From Limnohabitans sp. (GTDB taxonomy: Bacteria > Pseudomonadota > Gammaproteobacteria > Burkholderiales > Burkholderiaceae_C): DNA of 61,170 nt. The first letter of the stretch is position 1. Each line of letters starts with the position of its first letter. The translations under genes and the position numbers were made by a program. The stretch spans positions 1 to 61,170 of the forward strand of contig NZ_JAOASQ010000024.1 in assembly GCF_030158565.1 (NCBI RefSeq), read 5' to 3'. Below, piece by piece: positions 1-7,542 of this stretch. Below the pieces are notes generated by a model. That model saw only the letters and a program-made list of their open reading frames with translations, had not been told where the DNA came from and made no database searches.

Positions 1-229
1 TGATGGGCAGGTCGCTGACGGTGCGGATTTTCTTGATCAGGTCTTGCGCCATGGCCGGGGTGGCGGTGGCGTCGCTGACCATGATGAAACGGTCGCCAAT
101 GATCACGCCCGAATTGGGGTCACCCTCGGCGGTGTAGGCCCAGCAGTGCTGGCTGAGTTGCTCGAAAGTGATTTTTTTCTCGGCCAAGTCGGCTTGGCTG
201 GCGAAGGCCTTGGTGGGTGCTTTGGACAT
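1..229 (-). CDS. MBL-fold metallo-hydrolase, N-terminal part (runs off the window)
   Basis: Only the first 76 codons are present, starting at an ATG on the minus strand at 229. The product begins MSKAPTKAFASQADLAEKK and continues with a strand-rich stretch (CWAYTAEGDPNSGVIIGD) typical of the start of beta-lactamase-fold hydrolases, in which a short beta hairpin precedes the first core strand. The metal-binding HxHxDH motif would lie beyond the window edge and cannot be seen. The gene is divergent from gshB across about 194 bp. The family call rests on the N-terminal pattern alone, so substrate and function are unknown. Confidence 0.55.
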   Translation of the reverse strand, partial: MSKAPTKAFASQADLAEKKITFEQLSQHCWAYTAEGDPNSGVIIGDRFIMVSDATATPAMAQDLIKKIRTVSDLPI

Positions 230-423
230 GGAAAGTTCTCCGGTCTGTGAATGGGCTGAATTTTACCTAAACGAAATGCGTTACGTATTGGTAAATTGCA
301 TATTGCTCGCCAGGGGCTCAAAGAATGTGTACTCCAACACAGCGGCGTTTGAAGCTCCTCACTCCTCGGGGCCGTGGCCGCAGACCTGCCCAAGGCAACC
401 GGTTCAGCTCCTACAATGCTTTC

Positions 424-1371
424 ATGAAAATCCTCTTTGTTGCCGACCCCCTCGAATCGTTCAAGATCTACAAGGACACGACCTTTGCCATGATGCGCGA
501 GGCGCAAAAGCGCGGGCATCAGGTGGTGGCGTGCGAGATGACCGATGTGCGCTGGCAGCGTGGCGAGGCGGTCTCGGCCCTGGTGCGCGAGGTTCGCCTG
601 ACGGGCGATGCCGATGCCTGGTTTATCGAGACCGGCAAACAACGTGCGGCATTGAAGGATTTTGGTGCGGTGATCATGCGCAAGGACCCGCCGTTTGACA
701 GCGAATACTTCTACGCCACCCACCTGCTGAGCCAGGCCGAGCGCGAAGGGGCCAAGGTCTTCAACAGTCCGGCGGCGCTGCGCAACCACCCCGAGAAGCT
801 GGCCATTTTGGAGTTCCCCCAGTTCATCGCGCCCACCCTTGTGACGCGCAACGAGGCGGACATCCGCGAGTTCCACGCCACGCACGGCGACATCATCTTG
901 AAGCCCTTGGACGGCATGGGCGGCATGGGCATCTTCAAGGTGGGGGCCGATGGCCTGAACCTGGGCGCGATCATCGAGACGCTCAACCGCGATGGCGCGC
1001 AAACCGTGATGGTTCAAAAGTTTTTGCCCGGTATTGCGCAAGGCGACAAGCGGGTGCTGCTGATCGGCGGCAAGCCGGTGCCCTTTTGCCTGGCCCGCAT
1101 TCCGCAAGGCGGCGAGGTGCGTGGCAACCTGGCCGCTGGCGGCAAGGGGGTGGCCCAGCCGATTTCGGCACGCGACCGCGAAATTGCCGAAGCACTGGGC
1201 CCGATCCTCATGGCCCGTGGCCTGATGCTGGTGGGCCTGGACATCATCGGCGAGAGCCTGACCGAGATCAACGTGACCAGCCCCACCTGCTTTCAGGAAA
1301 TCACCGACCAGATGGGGTGTGATGTGGCAGCGCTGTTTGTGGATGCGGTGGAAGCAGCCTGCACCACCTGA
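424..1371 (+). CDS. gshB: Glutathione synthetase
   Basis: ATP-dependent ligase joining gamma-glutamylcysteine and glycine, the second step of cytoplasmic glutathione synthesis. The open frame extends further upstream, but the ATG at 424 gives MKILFVADPLESFKIYKDTT, the characteristic N-terminus, and a 315-residue protein, the usual family length. Diagnostic stretches are the ATP-grasp loop DGMGGMGIFKV (about residues 160-170), KRVLLIGGKPVPFCLARIP and the C-terminal EINVTSPTCFQEI that coordinates ATP and Mg. It ends 1 bp before the stop of the convergent gene at 1373. Glutathione made here would also serve glutathione-dependent enzymes such as the HCCA isomerase-like protein encoded at 43.8 kb (inference). 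Confidence 0.96.
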   Translation: MKILFVADPLESFKIYKDTTFAMMREAQKRGHQVVACEMTDVRWQRGEAVSALVREVRLTGDADAWFIETGKQRAALKDFGAVIMRKDPPFDSEYFYATHLLSQAEREGAKVFNSPAALRNHPEKLAILEFPQFIAPTLVTRNEADIREFHATHGDIILKPLDGMGGMGIFKVGADGLNLGAIIETLNRDGAQTVMVQKFLPGIAQGDKRVLLIGGKPVPFCLARIPQGGEVRGNLAAGGKGVAQPISARDREIAEALGPILMARGLMLVGLDIIGESLTEINVTSPTCFQEITDQMGCDVAALFVDAVEAACTT

Positions 1372-1372
1372 A

Positions 1373-2077
1373 TCAAAACAGCTTGTCGGGGGTGTAGCGC
1401 AGACCGAATGAGGTCCATGCGCTGCGGCCGGGTCCACCGGGCTGGGTGCCGCGCGTGAAGTCCAGCTGAAACAGGCCGGGGACCACTGAGAAACGCAGCC
1501 CGGATTGCACAAAAGGCTTTTGCCGGTCATCGCCAAAGGCTTCAGCGATCAACATCCATCTGGGGTGAAGCCAGTATTCGACGCCGCCACCCCAGGTGGT
1601 CGAATGCAGGCGACTTTGTTGGTCCTTGACCCAACCGAGGTTGGCATGAAAAACCACGCGGTCATCACGCATGGACACCGACAGCGGCACATACACATAC
1701 GTGTTGCCCATGTTGTTGGGGCCAGACTGGGCAGAAGGGTGCCAGGCACGGCCCACGGCAAGTCCCCAGCCCCAATCGTTGGTCTGCATTGGTCGGAACA
1801 GCGTTTTGGCCTGCAGGATGTGGTCATGCGAAGAAGGCTGACCATCGACATTGAAATGACCGCCGCCAGCTGTGATCTCCAAATTGCCTGTGGGGTTGCA
1901 GGCAGGCAGCGCCCAATACTCCACGCGGTCTGTGTAGCGGCGCGTCCAACTCTCCAGCTGGCATGAGCCCTCGGTGGTCAAACGGGCGTCGTCGGTCATG
2001 AATGGGCGTGCCGCATGGGCGACGCCAACACCACTGGCCAGTGCGGCAAGAACCAGAAGTAAAAATTGAACCTGCAT
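1373..2077 (-). CDS. Exported protein of unknown function, probably outer-membrane beta-barrel
   Basis: From the ATG at 2077 the product is 234 residues. It opens with a signal peptide (MQVQFLLLVLAALASGVGVAHA, cleavage probably after AHA). The mature part alternates polar and aromatic residues in short strands (WGGGVEYWLHPRWMLIAEAFG, FQLDFTRGTQ) and ends in a C-terminal phenylalanine (RYTPDKLF), a hallmark of outer-membrane barrels recognised by the BAM complex. No enzyme motif is visible. The frame continues 12 codons upstream to 2113, but those residues would put charge ahead of the signal peptide. It is convergent with gshB and nearly abuts it. The barrel call is inferred from strand pattern and C-terminus. 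Confidence 0.7.
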   Translation of the reverse strand: MQVQFLLLVLAALASGVGVAHAARPFMTDDARLTTEGSCQLESWTRRYTDRVEYWALPACNPTGNLEITAGGGHFNVDGQPSSHDHILQAKTLFRPMQTNDWGWGLAVGRAWHPSAQSGPNNMGNTYVYVPLSVSMRDDRVVFHANLGWVKDQQSRLHSTTWGGGVEYWLHPRWMLIAEAFGDDRQKPFVQSGLRFSVVPGLFQLDFTRGTQPGGPGRSAWTSFGLRYTPDKLF

Positions 2078-2120
2078 GCGGCGATTGTAGGAAGCTGTCC
2101 ATGACACCCTCATGAAAGCG

Positions 2121-2888
2121 TCACAAACCCATCAGGTCACCGTCTTCAAACGTGTAAACCCGTCCCGGCTCAAACGCCACCCAGGCCTCGTTGGTGGTCA
2201 AAGGCTGCGTGACGACCACGGCCACGCGGTCGGTCTCGCGGGTGTGTTCGGCAAAGTTCACGCTCAGGTCTTCGTCGCTCAAGGTGGCTTGGCTGAAGGG
2301 GTGGCGGCGCAGCACATAGTGCAGCTGCGTGCTGGCATGCGCCCACAGGGCCTGGCCGTTGGACAGCAAAAAATTGAAGGTGCCGTGTTTGGCGATGTGC
2401 GGCACCAGTTCGCGCAGGGTGAGCGACAGCTCTTGCACGCTGGGCACGCTGGCGTGGGACTTGGCCAGCTCTTGCATGAGCCAGCAAAAGGCGCGTTCGC
2501 TGTCGGTCTGGCCCACGGGTTTGAAGTTGCCGTGCAAGCGCGGCTCGAAATCGACCAGGTTGCCGTTGTGCGCAAACACCCAGTAACGGCCCCAGAGTTC
2601 GCGCACAAAGGGGTGGCAGTTTTCCAGGCTCACCTCGCCTTGCGTGGCTTTGCGGATGTGGGCGATGACGTTGGTGCTCTTGATCGGGTAGCGGCGCACC
2701 AGCTCAGCCACCGGCGAGGTGCTGGCGCTTTGGTGGTCCACCATGTGGCGCACGCCGCGCCCTTCAAAAAATGCGATGCCCCAGCCGTCGCTGTGGTGGT
2801 CGGTCACGCCGCCGCGCTGCGCAAAGCCGCTGAAGCTGAAGGTCACATCGGTCGGGGTGTTGCAGTTCATGCCGAGCAGTTGGCACAT
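2121..2888 (-). CDS. Class II glutamine amidotransferase (YafJ-like)
   Basis: The 255-residue protein begins MCQLLGMNCNTPTDV. Cys2 is the N-terminal nucleophile of class II (Ntn) amidotransferases once Met1 is removed. Downstream family features are GGVTDHHSDGWGIAFFEG, NVIAHIRKATQGEVSLENCHPF and WVFAHNGNLVDF, which build the glutamine site. There is no attached synthetase domain, so the acceptor of the released ammonia is unknown, as for the YafJ group generally. Only 3 bp separate it from the upstream MFS gene, so the two are probably co-transcribed. Confidence 0.88.
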   Translation of the reverse strand: MCQLLGMNCNTPTDVTFSFSGFAQRGGVTDHHSDGWGIAFFEGRGVRHMVDHQSASTSPVAELVRRYPIKSTNVIAHIRKATQGEVSLENCHPFVRELWGRYWVFAHNGNLVDFEPRLHGNFKPVGQTDSERAFCWLMQELAKSHASVPSVQELSLTLRELVPHIAKHGTFNFLLSNGQALWAHASTQLHYVLRRHPFSQATLSDEDLSVNFAEHTRETDRVAVVVTQPLTTNEAWVAFEPGRVYTFEDGDLMGL

Positions 2889-2891
2889 GGG

Positions 2892-4376
2892 TCAGTCTTT
2901 CTTGTGGGCGGGCGCGGACATGAGCCAGGCCGGGATGATGGCCAGCGCGGTGAGCACGGCCAAAAACCAGAAGGTGTCGTGAAAGGCCAGCAAGCGGGCA
3001 TGGGCATCGCCAGCGCCCAGCAAAGCCACACCCTTGGCGCCCAGCCGCCACTCCAGCACGATGGCGCACAGACTCACGCCCGCTGCCCCGCCCAACATGC
3101 GCAAGAAATTGACGACGCTGGCACTTTGAGGAATCAGGTGCGCCGGCATGCCTTGCATGGCCCCAAGGTTGAGCGAAGGCAAGATGAAGCCCAGGCCGAT
3201 GCGGCCCAAGATGGTCCACAACCACAGCGCCAGCAGGCCCCGGTCCGGGTCGACCGTGCTCATGAGTGCAAACGAGCACGTCAACAACACCAGGCCCACC
3301 AACACCAAATACCGTTTGTCGGTGCGGTCGGCCCAGCGCCCCACCAAGGTGATGGTGATGGCCAACATGAAGCCCGCAGGCAAGAGGGCCGAGCCCACAT
3401 ACGAGGCCGACAAACCCAGGCCGCTTTGCATGAACACCGGCAGCAGATAAGTGGAGCCAAACAGCGCGGTGCCATAGGTCACGGCCACCAAAGACCCCAT
3501 CAGGAAACTGCGGTGGTTGAACACGCGCAAATCCATCAAAGGCGCCTGTGCGCCGGTGGCGTGGTGCTGAAAACGCCGCTGCAAACGCATTTGCCAGGCC
3601 ACAAAGCAAGCGGCCATGAGGGCCGCGCCCAGCAGCACAGGCAGGCCCTGCGCTGTGCCCGATTCGCGCCAAGTGACCATGCCATTGAGCAAGAGCACCG
3701 TGCCCACCAGCGCCATCAACAGGCCCCACCAGTCCAGGCGGCCCGACGCGACATTGGCCTGCACACCGCCCGGTGCCGTGGTGGGCACATAGCGCCGCGC
3801 CAGCCACAGCGCGGCCAGCGCCAGCGGCACGACCATGAAAAAGATCGAGCGCCAACCAAAAGCATCCACCAGCAAACCGCCCACGCTCGGGCCGATGGCC
3901 GGGGCCAACACCACACCGGTGCCAAACAGGCCACTGGCGCGGCCGCGCTCTTCGGGGGCGAACGCGTTCATGATGATGATCACGGGGATCGGCTGCACCA
4001 CACCAGCGGCCAAGCCTTCCACAATGCGCGCCACCAGCACCCAGCTGTAGTCGTCGGCCAAGCCGCCCGCAATGCCCCCGCCCAGCAGCATGAGCATGCA
4101 CATCTCATAGGTGCGGCGGTAACCAAAACGCGAGAGCAACCAAGGCGTGGTCAGCATGGACACGGTCATGGCCACCATGAAGCCCGAGCTGACCCACTGC
4201 ACCCGCGTCTGGCCCAACGTGAAATGCTGGCTCATGTCGGGGATGGCCACGTTCATGATGGTGGACGACATGACCGAGGCCATGGTGCCCAGCATGACCG
4301 ACAAGAGCAGCAGCCAGCGGTGGCGCTCGCCATAACGGGCCCGCAGGGCCTGCAGGCTGTGGGTGTCTTGACTCAT
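2892..4376 (-). CDS. DHA2-family (EmrB/QacA-type) MFS drug transporter
   Basis: Proton-driven exporter of the inner membrane with about 14 predicted membrane segments in 494 residues. The start at 4376 gives MSQDTHSLQALRARYGERHR, leading into the first segment LLLLSVMLGTMASVMSSTIMNVAIPDM. That segment carries the DHA2 signature around NVAIPDM and is followed by RVQWVSSGFMVAMTV. A longer reading frame extends upstream to 4562 but overlaps the CWC gene completely. The chosen ATG overlaps the CWC stop in an ATGA, indicating translational coupling. Membrane-fusion (EmrA) and outer-membrane partners are not adjacent. Substrate cannot be deduced. Confidence 0.9.
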   Translation of the reverse strand: MSQDTHSLQALRARYGERHRWLLLLSVMLGTMASVMSSTIMNVAIPDMSQHFTLGQTRVQWVSSGFMVAMTVSMLTTPWLLSRFGYRRTYEMCMLMLLGGGIAGGLADDYSWVLVARIVEGLAAGVVQPIPVIIIMNAFAPEERGRASGLFGTGVVLAPAIGPSVGGLLVDAFGWRSIFFMVVPLALAALWLARRYVPTTAPGGVQANVASGRLDWWGLLMALVGTVLLLNGMVTWRESGTAQGLPVLLGAALMAACFVAWQMRLQRRFQHHATGAQAPLMDLRVFNHRSFLMGSLVAVTYGTALFGSTYLLPVFMQSGLGLSASYVGSALLPAGFMLAITITLVGRWADRTDKRYLVLVGLVLLTCSFALMSTVDPDRGLLALWLWTILGRIGLGFILPSLNLGAMQGMPAHLIPQSASVVNFLRMLGGAAGVSLCAIVLEWRLGAKGVALLGAGDAHARLLAFHDTFWFLAVLTALAIIPAWLMSAPAHKKD

Positions 4377-4588
4377 GTCGTCTGCGCCGCTTTCTGGACA
4401 CAGGCCTGGCAAATGCAGGCTTTGCCTTTGGCCGCGGCTGGAATTTGCTGCAACAAGGCCGCCGTGAACTGCTCGCGCGTGCACCAACAGGGCTCTGTCG
4501 CTTGCCCGGGTGAAGCTTCCATGGCGCAGCGGTTGGCTTGCCCACACAGGGGGCAGAGGCAAGGGTCAACGGTCGAACAAGCGCTCAT
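4373..4588 (-). CDS. Small cysteine-rich CWC-family protein
   Basis: The 71-residue product begins [21 protein letters not shown] and contains EPCWCTREQF and GKACICQACV. The spaced cysteines (CPLCG..N.C, CWC, C.C..C) match the cysteine-rich CWC family, likely a metal-binding knuckle. Its function is unknown. The stop overlaps the MFS transporter start by 4 bp, so the gene heads a three-gene run with the transporter and the amidotransferase. A second in-frame ATG 12 bp upstream (4600) is possible. Confidence 0.75.
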   Translation of the reverse strand: MSACSTVDPCLCPLCGQANRCAMEASPGQATEPCWCTREQFTAALLQQIPAAAKGKACICQACVQKAAQTT

Positions 4589-4618
4589 GGCAAGGGTCAA
4601 GGCAATAAAGCCCCCAGT

Positions 4619-4882
4619 TTAGGCCTTGTGTCGGCGGCGCTGCGCATCTCGCCACAGCCGCACGGCCAGCACCACCAGGGGTGTGGTGTGCAAAAACAAA
4701 TCAAAAATATCGATGGGCCGGCTCAGCGTGCCTTGCAGGAGCATGCGCCATTTTTCGGTCAGGTGCGGCTCGGGCACAAATGGGGCCACAACCAGGTACA
4801 GCGCCACCAGCGCCAGCCAAAGCAAAGGAAGTCGGTCAATCCAGCGCATGCGGTCCTGGGGGTGTGGAGATGGGGTCGTCAT
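4619..4882 (-). CDS. Small inner-membrane protein, function unknown
   Basis: From the ATG at 4882 this is 87 residues (MTTPSPHPQDRMRWIDRLPL...). There are two hydrophobic helices, LLWLALVALYLVVAPFV and IDIFDLFLHTTPLVVLAVRLW, separated by an amphipathic stretch containing PHLTEKWRMLLQGTL, and a basic tail RRRHKA. I recognise no domain; relatives of this size are sometimes annotated vaguely as RND transporter, which the sequence does not support. The open frame continues to 5104 but the extra N-terminus is low-complexity and overlaps the crotonase gene. Confidence 0.6.
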   Translation of the reverse strand: MTTPSPHPQDRMRWIDRLPLLWLALVALYLVVAPFVPEPHLTEKWRMLLQGTLSRPIDIFDLFLHTTPLVVLAVRLWRDAQRRRHKA

Positions 4883-4943
4883 GCGCCGTATTAAAACAGG
4901 CTCCACGCGCACTTCGACCGCACACAGCGCAAGAGGCCAGCGG

Positions 4944-5747
4944 TCAAGCAGCCCCCTTGGGCCCATCCACCCGCTGTCCGCTGCGCCCCACGCCCGACTC
5001 GAACAGCCGGGCCCCGCGAGACGCTTCGCCACTGGCCAGGGTTTGCAGGCCCAGCGCAAATTCGTGGGCCAGCGCCTCATCCAGACCCATGCCAAATTGT
5101 TCATACGCCGAGCGGCGGTCGTTGCGCAGACAGGTCTGCGGCAAGGCGGCCAGTTGCTGCGCCAGTTCCACCGCCGCCTGCAGCGCTTGGCCTTCGTCCA
5201 CCACGCGGTTGGCCAGGCCCATGGCCAGCGCCTCGTCCGCCGCCACGGCCCGGCCGGTGAGGATCAAATCCAGCGCCCGCGACAAGCCGATCAGCCGGGG
5301 CAAGCGCACCGTGCCGCCGTCGATCAGGGGCACGCCAAAGCGGCGGCAAAACACACCCAGCACGGCCGAGCGTTCGACCACGCGCAGGTCGCACCACAGC
5401 GCCAGCTCCAGCCCGCCCGCTACGGCATGGCCGCTGATGGCCGCGATCACCGGCTTGGACAGCAGCATGCGCGAAGGGCCCATGGGGCCATCGCCCTGCG
5501 GGTCCAGGCGGTTGCGGCGCTCTTCATCATTGAGCGCCTTGAGGTCGGCCCCGGCGCAAAAGGTGCCATGTGCGCCATAAAAAACGGCCACGGCGGCATC
5601 CGGGTCGGCATCAAAGTCGCGAAAAGCATCGGCGAGTTGCTGCGCCGTCACGCGGTCCACCGCGTTGCGGGCCTGCTGACGGTTGATCGTGACGATGGTC
5701 ACCGGGCCTTGCCGGGTGACCTGAACTTCGGTGGGATGGTTGGACAT
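4944..5747 (-). CDS. Enoyl-CoA hydratase/isomerase (crotonase family)
   Basis: The 267-residue protein starts MSNHPTEVQVTRQGPVTIV. Crotonase-fold features are HGTFCAGADLKAL (first oxyanion-hole strand, about residues 60-72), AAISGHAVAGGLELALWCDLRV (second oxyanion hole) and RFGVPLIDGGTVRLPRLIG. The catalytic Glu position of true hydratases reads DGGTVRL here, so hydratase versus another crotonase activity is not settled. The start lies 10 bp downstream of the stop of the acyl-CoA dehydrogenase, so they form a small fatty/branched acyl-CoA operon. The frame stays open to 6020, but that extension lies wholly inside the dehydrogenase. Confidence 0.88.
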   Translation of the reverse strand: MSNHPTEVQVTRQGPVTIVTINRQQARNAVDRVTAQQLADAFRDFDADPDAAVAVFYGAHGTFCAGADLKALNDEERRNRLDPQGDGPMGPSRMLLSKPVIAAISGHAVAGGLELALWCDLRVVERSAVLGVFCRRFGVPLIDGGTVRLPRLIGLSRALDLILTGRAVAADEALAMGLANRVVDEGQALQAAVELAQQLAALPQTCLRNDRRSAYEQFGMGLDEALAHEFALGLQTLASGEASRGARLFESGVGRSGQRVDGPKGAA

Positions 5748-5757
5748 GTGTGTCGCC

Positions 5758-7401
5758 TCAGCCCGGGAAGGCGCGTTGCAGGATGGCATCGACCGCCAGC
5801 GCTCGGATGTCGATGCTGCCCACCACACGGCCCCATTGCGGATCCATGCGGGTGTTGATGAAGGCATCGGCCACCGCGTTGGGCGCATGGCGGCGCAGCA
5901 AGCAGGCCTGGGCCAGCAGCACCAGGCGCTCGGCAAAGCGGCGGCCCAGGGCTTCGAGTTGCTCAGGCGGTTCGCGCAGCATGGCCAGCAGGCTTTGTTG
6001 CGCGGCCACCAAGCGGGCATCTTCGCCCAAGCCTTGGCTCAGGTCTTGCAGCAAAGCCATGGCCGCGTCGGGCGCTTTGCCAATGGCCCGCATCACGTCG
6101 AGACACATCACATTGCCCGCACCTTCCCAGATGGAGTTGACCGGGGCTTCGCGAAACAAGCGGCCCATGACGCCGTCGTCCACATAGCCGTTGCCGCCAA
6201 AGATTTCCATGGCCTCGCCGGTGAGCTCCACCGCACGCTTGCAGACCCAGAACTTGGCCGCAGGCGTCATGACGCGCTTCCAGGCTTTTTCGACCGGGCT
6301 GTCATCGCGCTCGTAAGCCTGCGCCAGCCGCATCATCAAGACCACATTGGCTTCGTTTTCGAGGGCCAGGTCGGTCAGCACGGCGCGCATCAGGGGCTGA
6401 TCGACCAGCAGACGACCAAAGGCCTTGCGCTGGCGGGCGTAGGCCAGGCCCTGCACCAAGCCTTGGCGCACCATGGCGGCGCTGCCCACCACGCAGTTCA
6501 GGCGCGTGTAGGTGGCCATCTCGATGATGGTGGGAATGCCACGCCCGGGCTCGCCCATCAGGATGCCGTGAGCGTCCTTGAACTCGACTTCGCTGCTGGA
6601 GTTGCTGCGGTTGCCCACCTTGTTCTTGAGGCGCTGTATTTCAATCGGGTTCTTGCGGCCATCCGGACGCCAGCGCGGCACAAAAAAGCAACTGGGGCCG
6701 CCGTCGGCCGTGCGCGCCACCACCAGGTGCGCGTCGCACATGGGAGCCGAGAAAAACCACTTGTGCCCGCGCAGTGTGAACTCGCGCTCGCCCTGGCCGG
6801 TGGGGGTGGCTGTGGTGGTGTTGGCCCGCACATCCGAGCCGCCTTGTTTTTCGGTCATGCCCATGCCGACCCACATCGACTTTTTGCGGGCCAGCGGCAC
6901 ATCGCGTTCGTCGTAGTCGGGGCTGAGCAGCTGGTCCTTCATGGCGGCCCACAAGGCAGGTTCGCGCTGAATCAGCGGAATGGCCGCTTGCGTCATGGTG
7001 GCGGGGCACAGCGTGCCTGCTTCCACCTGCCCGTGCAGGTAAAAGCCTGCGGCCCAGGCCGACCAGCGCCCCGGGCGCTCATCGGCAAACGGCATGGCGA
7101 TCAAGCCCTGCTTCCGGTACAGCGCCATCAATTGGTGCCAGCTGGGGTGAAACTGCACCTGATCCACCCGGCGGCCTCGGGCGTCGAAAGATTTCAGCTC
7201 AGGCGTGTAGCGGTTGGCCTGATCGGCCAAGGCGTAGGTCTCGGCCTGGCCCAGGGTGGTGCCATAGGTGTCGAGTTGCGCCTGAAAACCAGCGGCCCCT
7301 GCACGCGCCAATGCTTCGCGCAATGGCGTGTCGGTGGCAAAGAGCTGGTAGTTTTGCAGCTCGTCGAACTGGTTCGTGATTTCGTGGGTGTGCCAGGTCA
7401 T
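5758..7401 (-). CDS. AidB-like acyl-CoA dehydrogenase
   Basis: Flavoprotein of 547 residues, longer than ordinary acyl-CoA dehydrogenases (about 380) and matching the AidB branch (about 540). Visible features are GMGMTEKQGGSDVRANTTTA (flavin-binding strand), RGHKWFFSAPMCDAHLVVART, the catalytic-region GRGIPTIIEMATYTRLNCVVG and the C-terminal GGNGYVDDGVMGRLFREAPV followed by NSIWEGAGNVM. AidB proteins bind DNA and have weak isovaleryl-CoA dehydrogenase activity; E. coli AidB belongs to the adaptive alkylation response. The C-terminal domain, rich in RRHAPNAVADAFINTRMDP, would be the DNA-binding part. No Ada-type regulator is adjacent. Co-transcription with the crotonase gene suggests either repair or catabolic use. 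Confidence 0.87.
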   Translation of the reverse strand: MTWHTHEITNQFDELQNYQLFATDTPLREALARAGAAGFQAQLDTYGTTLGQAETYALADQANRYTPELKSFDARGRRVDQVQFHPSWHQLMALYRKQGLIAMPFADERPGRWSAWAAGFYLHGQVEAGTLCPATMTQAAIPLIQREPALWAAMKDQLLSPDYDERDVPLARKKSMWVGMGMTEKQGGSDVRANTTTATPTGQGEREFTLRGHKWFFSAPMCDAHLVVARTADGGPSCFFVPRWRPDGRKNPIEIQRLKNKVGNRSNSSSEVEFKDAHGILMGEPGRGIPTIIEMATYTRLNCVVGSAAMVRQGLVQGLAYARQRKAFGRLLVDQPLMRAVLTDLALENEANVVLMMRLAQAYERDDSPVEKAWKRVMTPAAKFWVCKRAVELTGEAMEIFGGNGYVDDGVMGRLFREAPVNSIWEGAGNVMCLDVMRAIGKAPDAAMALLQDLSQGLGEDARLVAAQQSLLAMLREPPEQLEALGRRFAERLVLLAQACLLRRHAPNAVADAFINTRMDPQWGRVVGSIDIRALAVDAILQRAFPG

Positions 7402-7480
7402 GCGTCGTCTCCGTCTTGCCCTCGGGGCTTGTTGTGCATGCCCCAGAGTCTAGGGGAATTGCCCGCTCACGACCCCACGA

Positions 7481-7508
7481 AAAACGGCTCCCGAAGGAGC
7501 CGTTTTCA
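7481..7508 (-). terminator. Rho-independent terminator downstream of glcB
   Basis: A perfect 11-bp stem (AAAACGGCTCC at 7481-7491 with GGAGCCGTTTT at 7496-7506) closes a 4-nt loop, which reads TTCG on the minus strand. A T-run follows on that strand. It lies about 37 bp past the glcB stop and before the acyl-CoA dehydrogenase gene, separating the two transcription units. Confidence 0.9.
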
Positions 7509-7542
7509 CACATGCCAGAACACGTCTGGCATGGACGGACGA

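Noticed and set aside
262..295. TTTACC/GGTAAA inverted repeat between the MBL-fold gene and gshB
   Set aside because: Arms are only 6 bp with a 22-bp spacer and the inner symmetry is not concentric, so chance is likely.
2112..4622. An 836-codon plus-strand frame
   Set aside because: Antisense to the amidotransferase and MFS genes; His/Gln/Arg-rich shadow.
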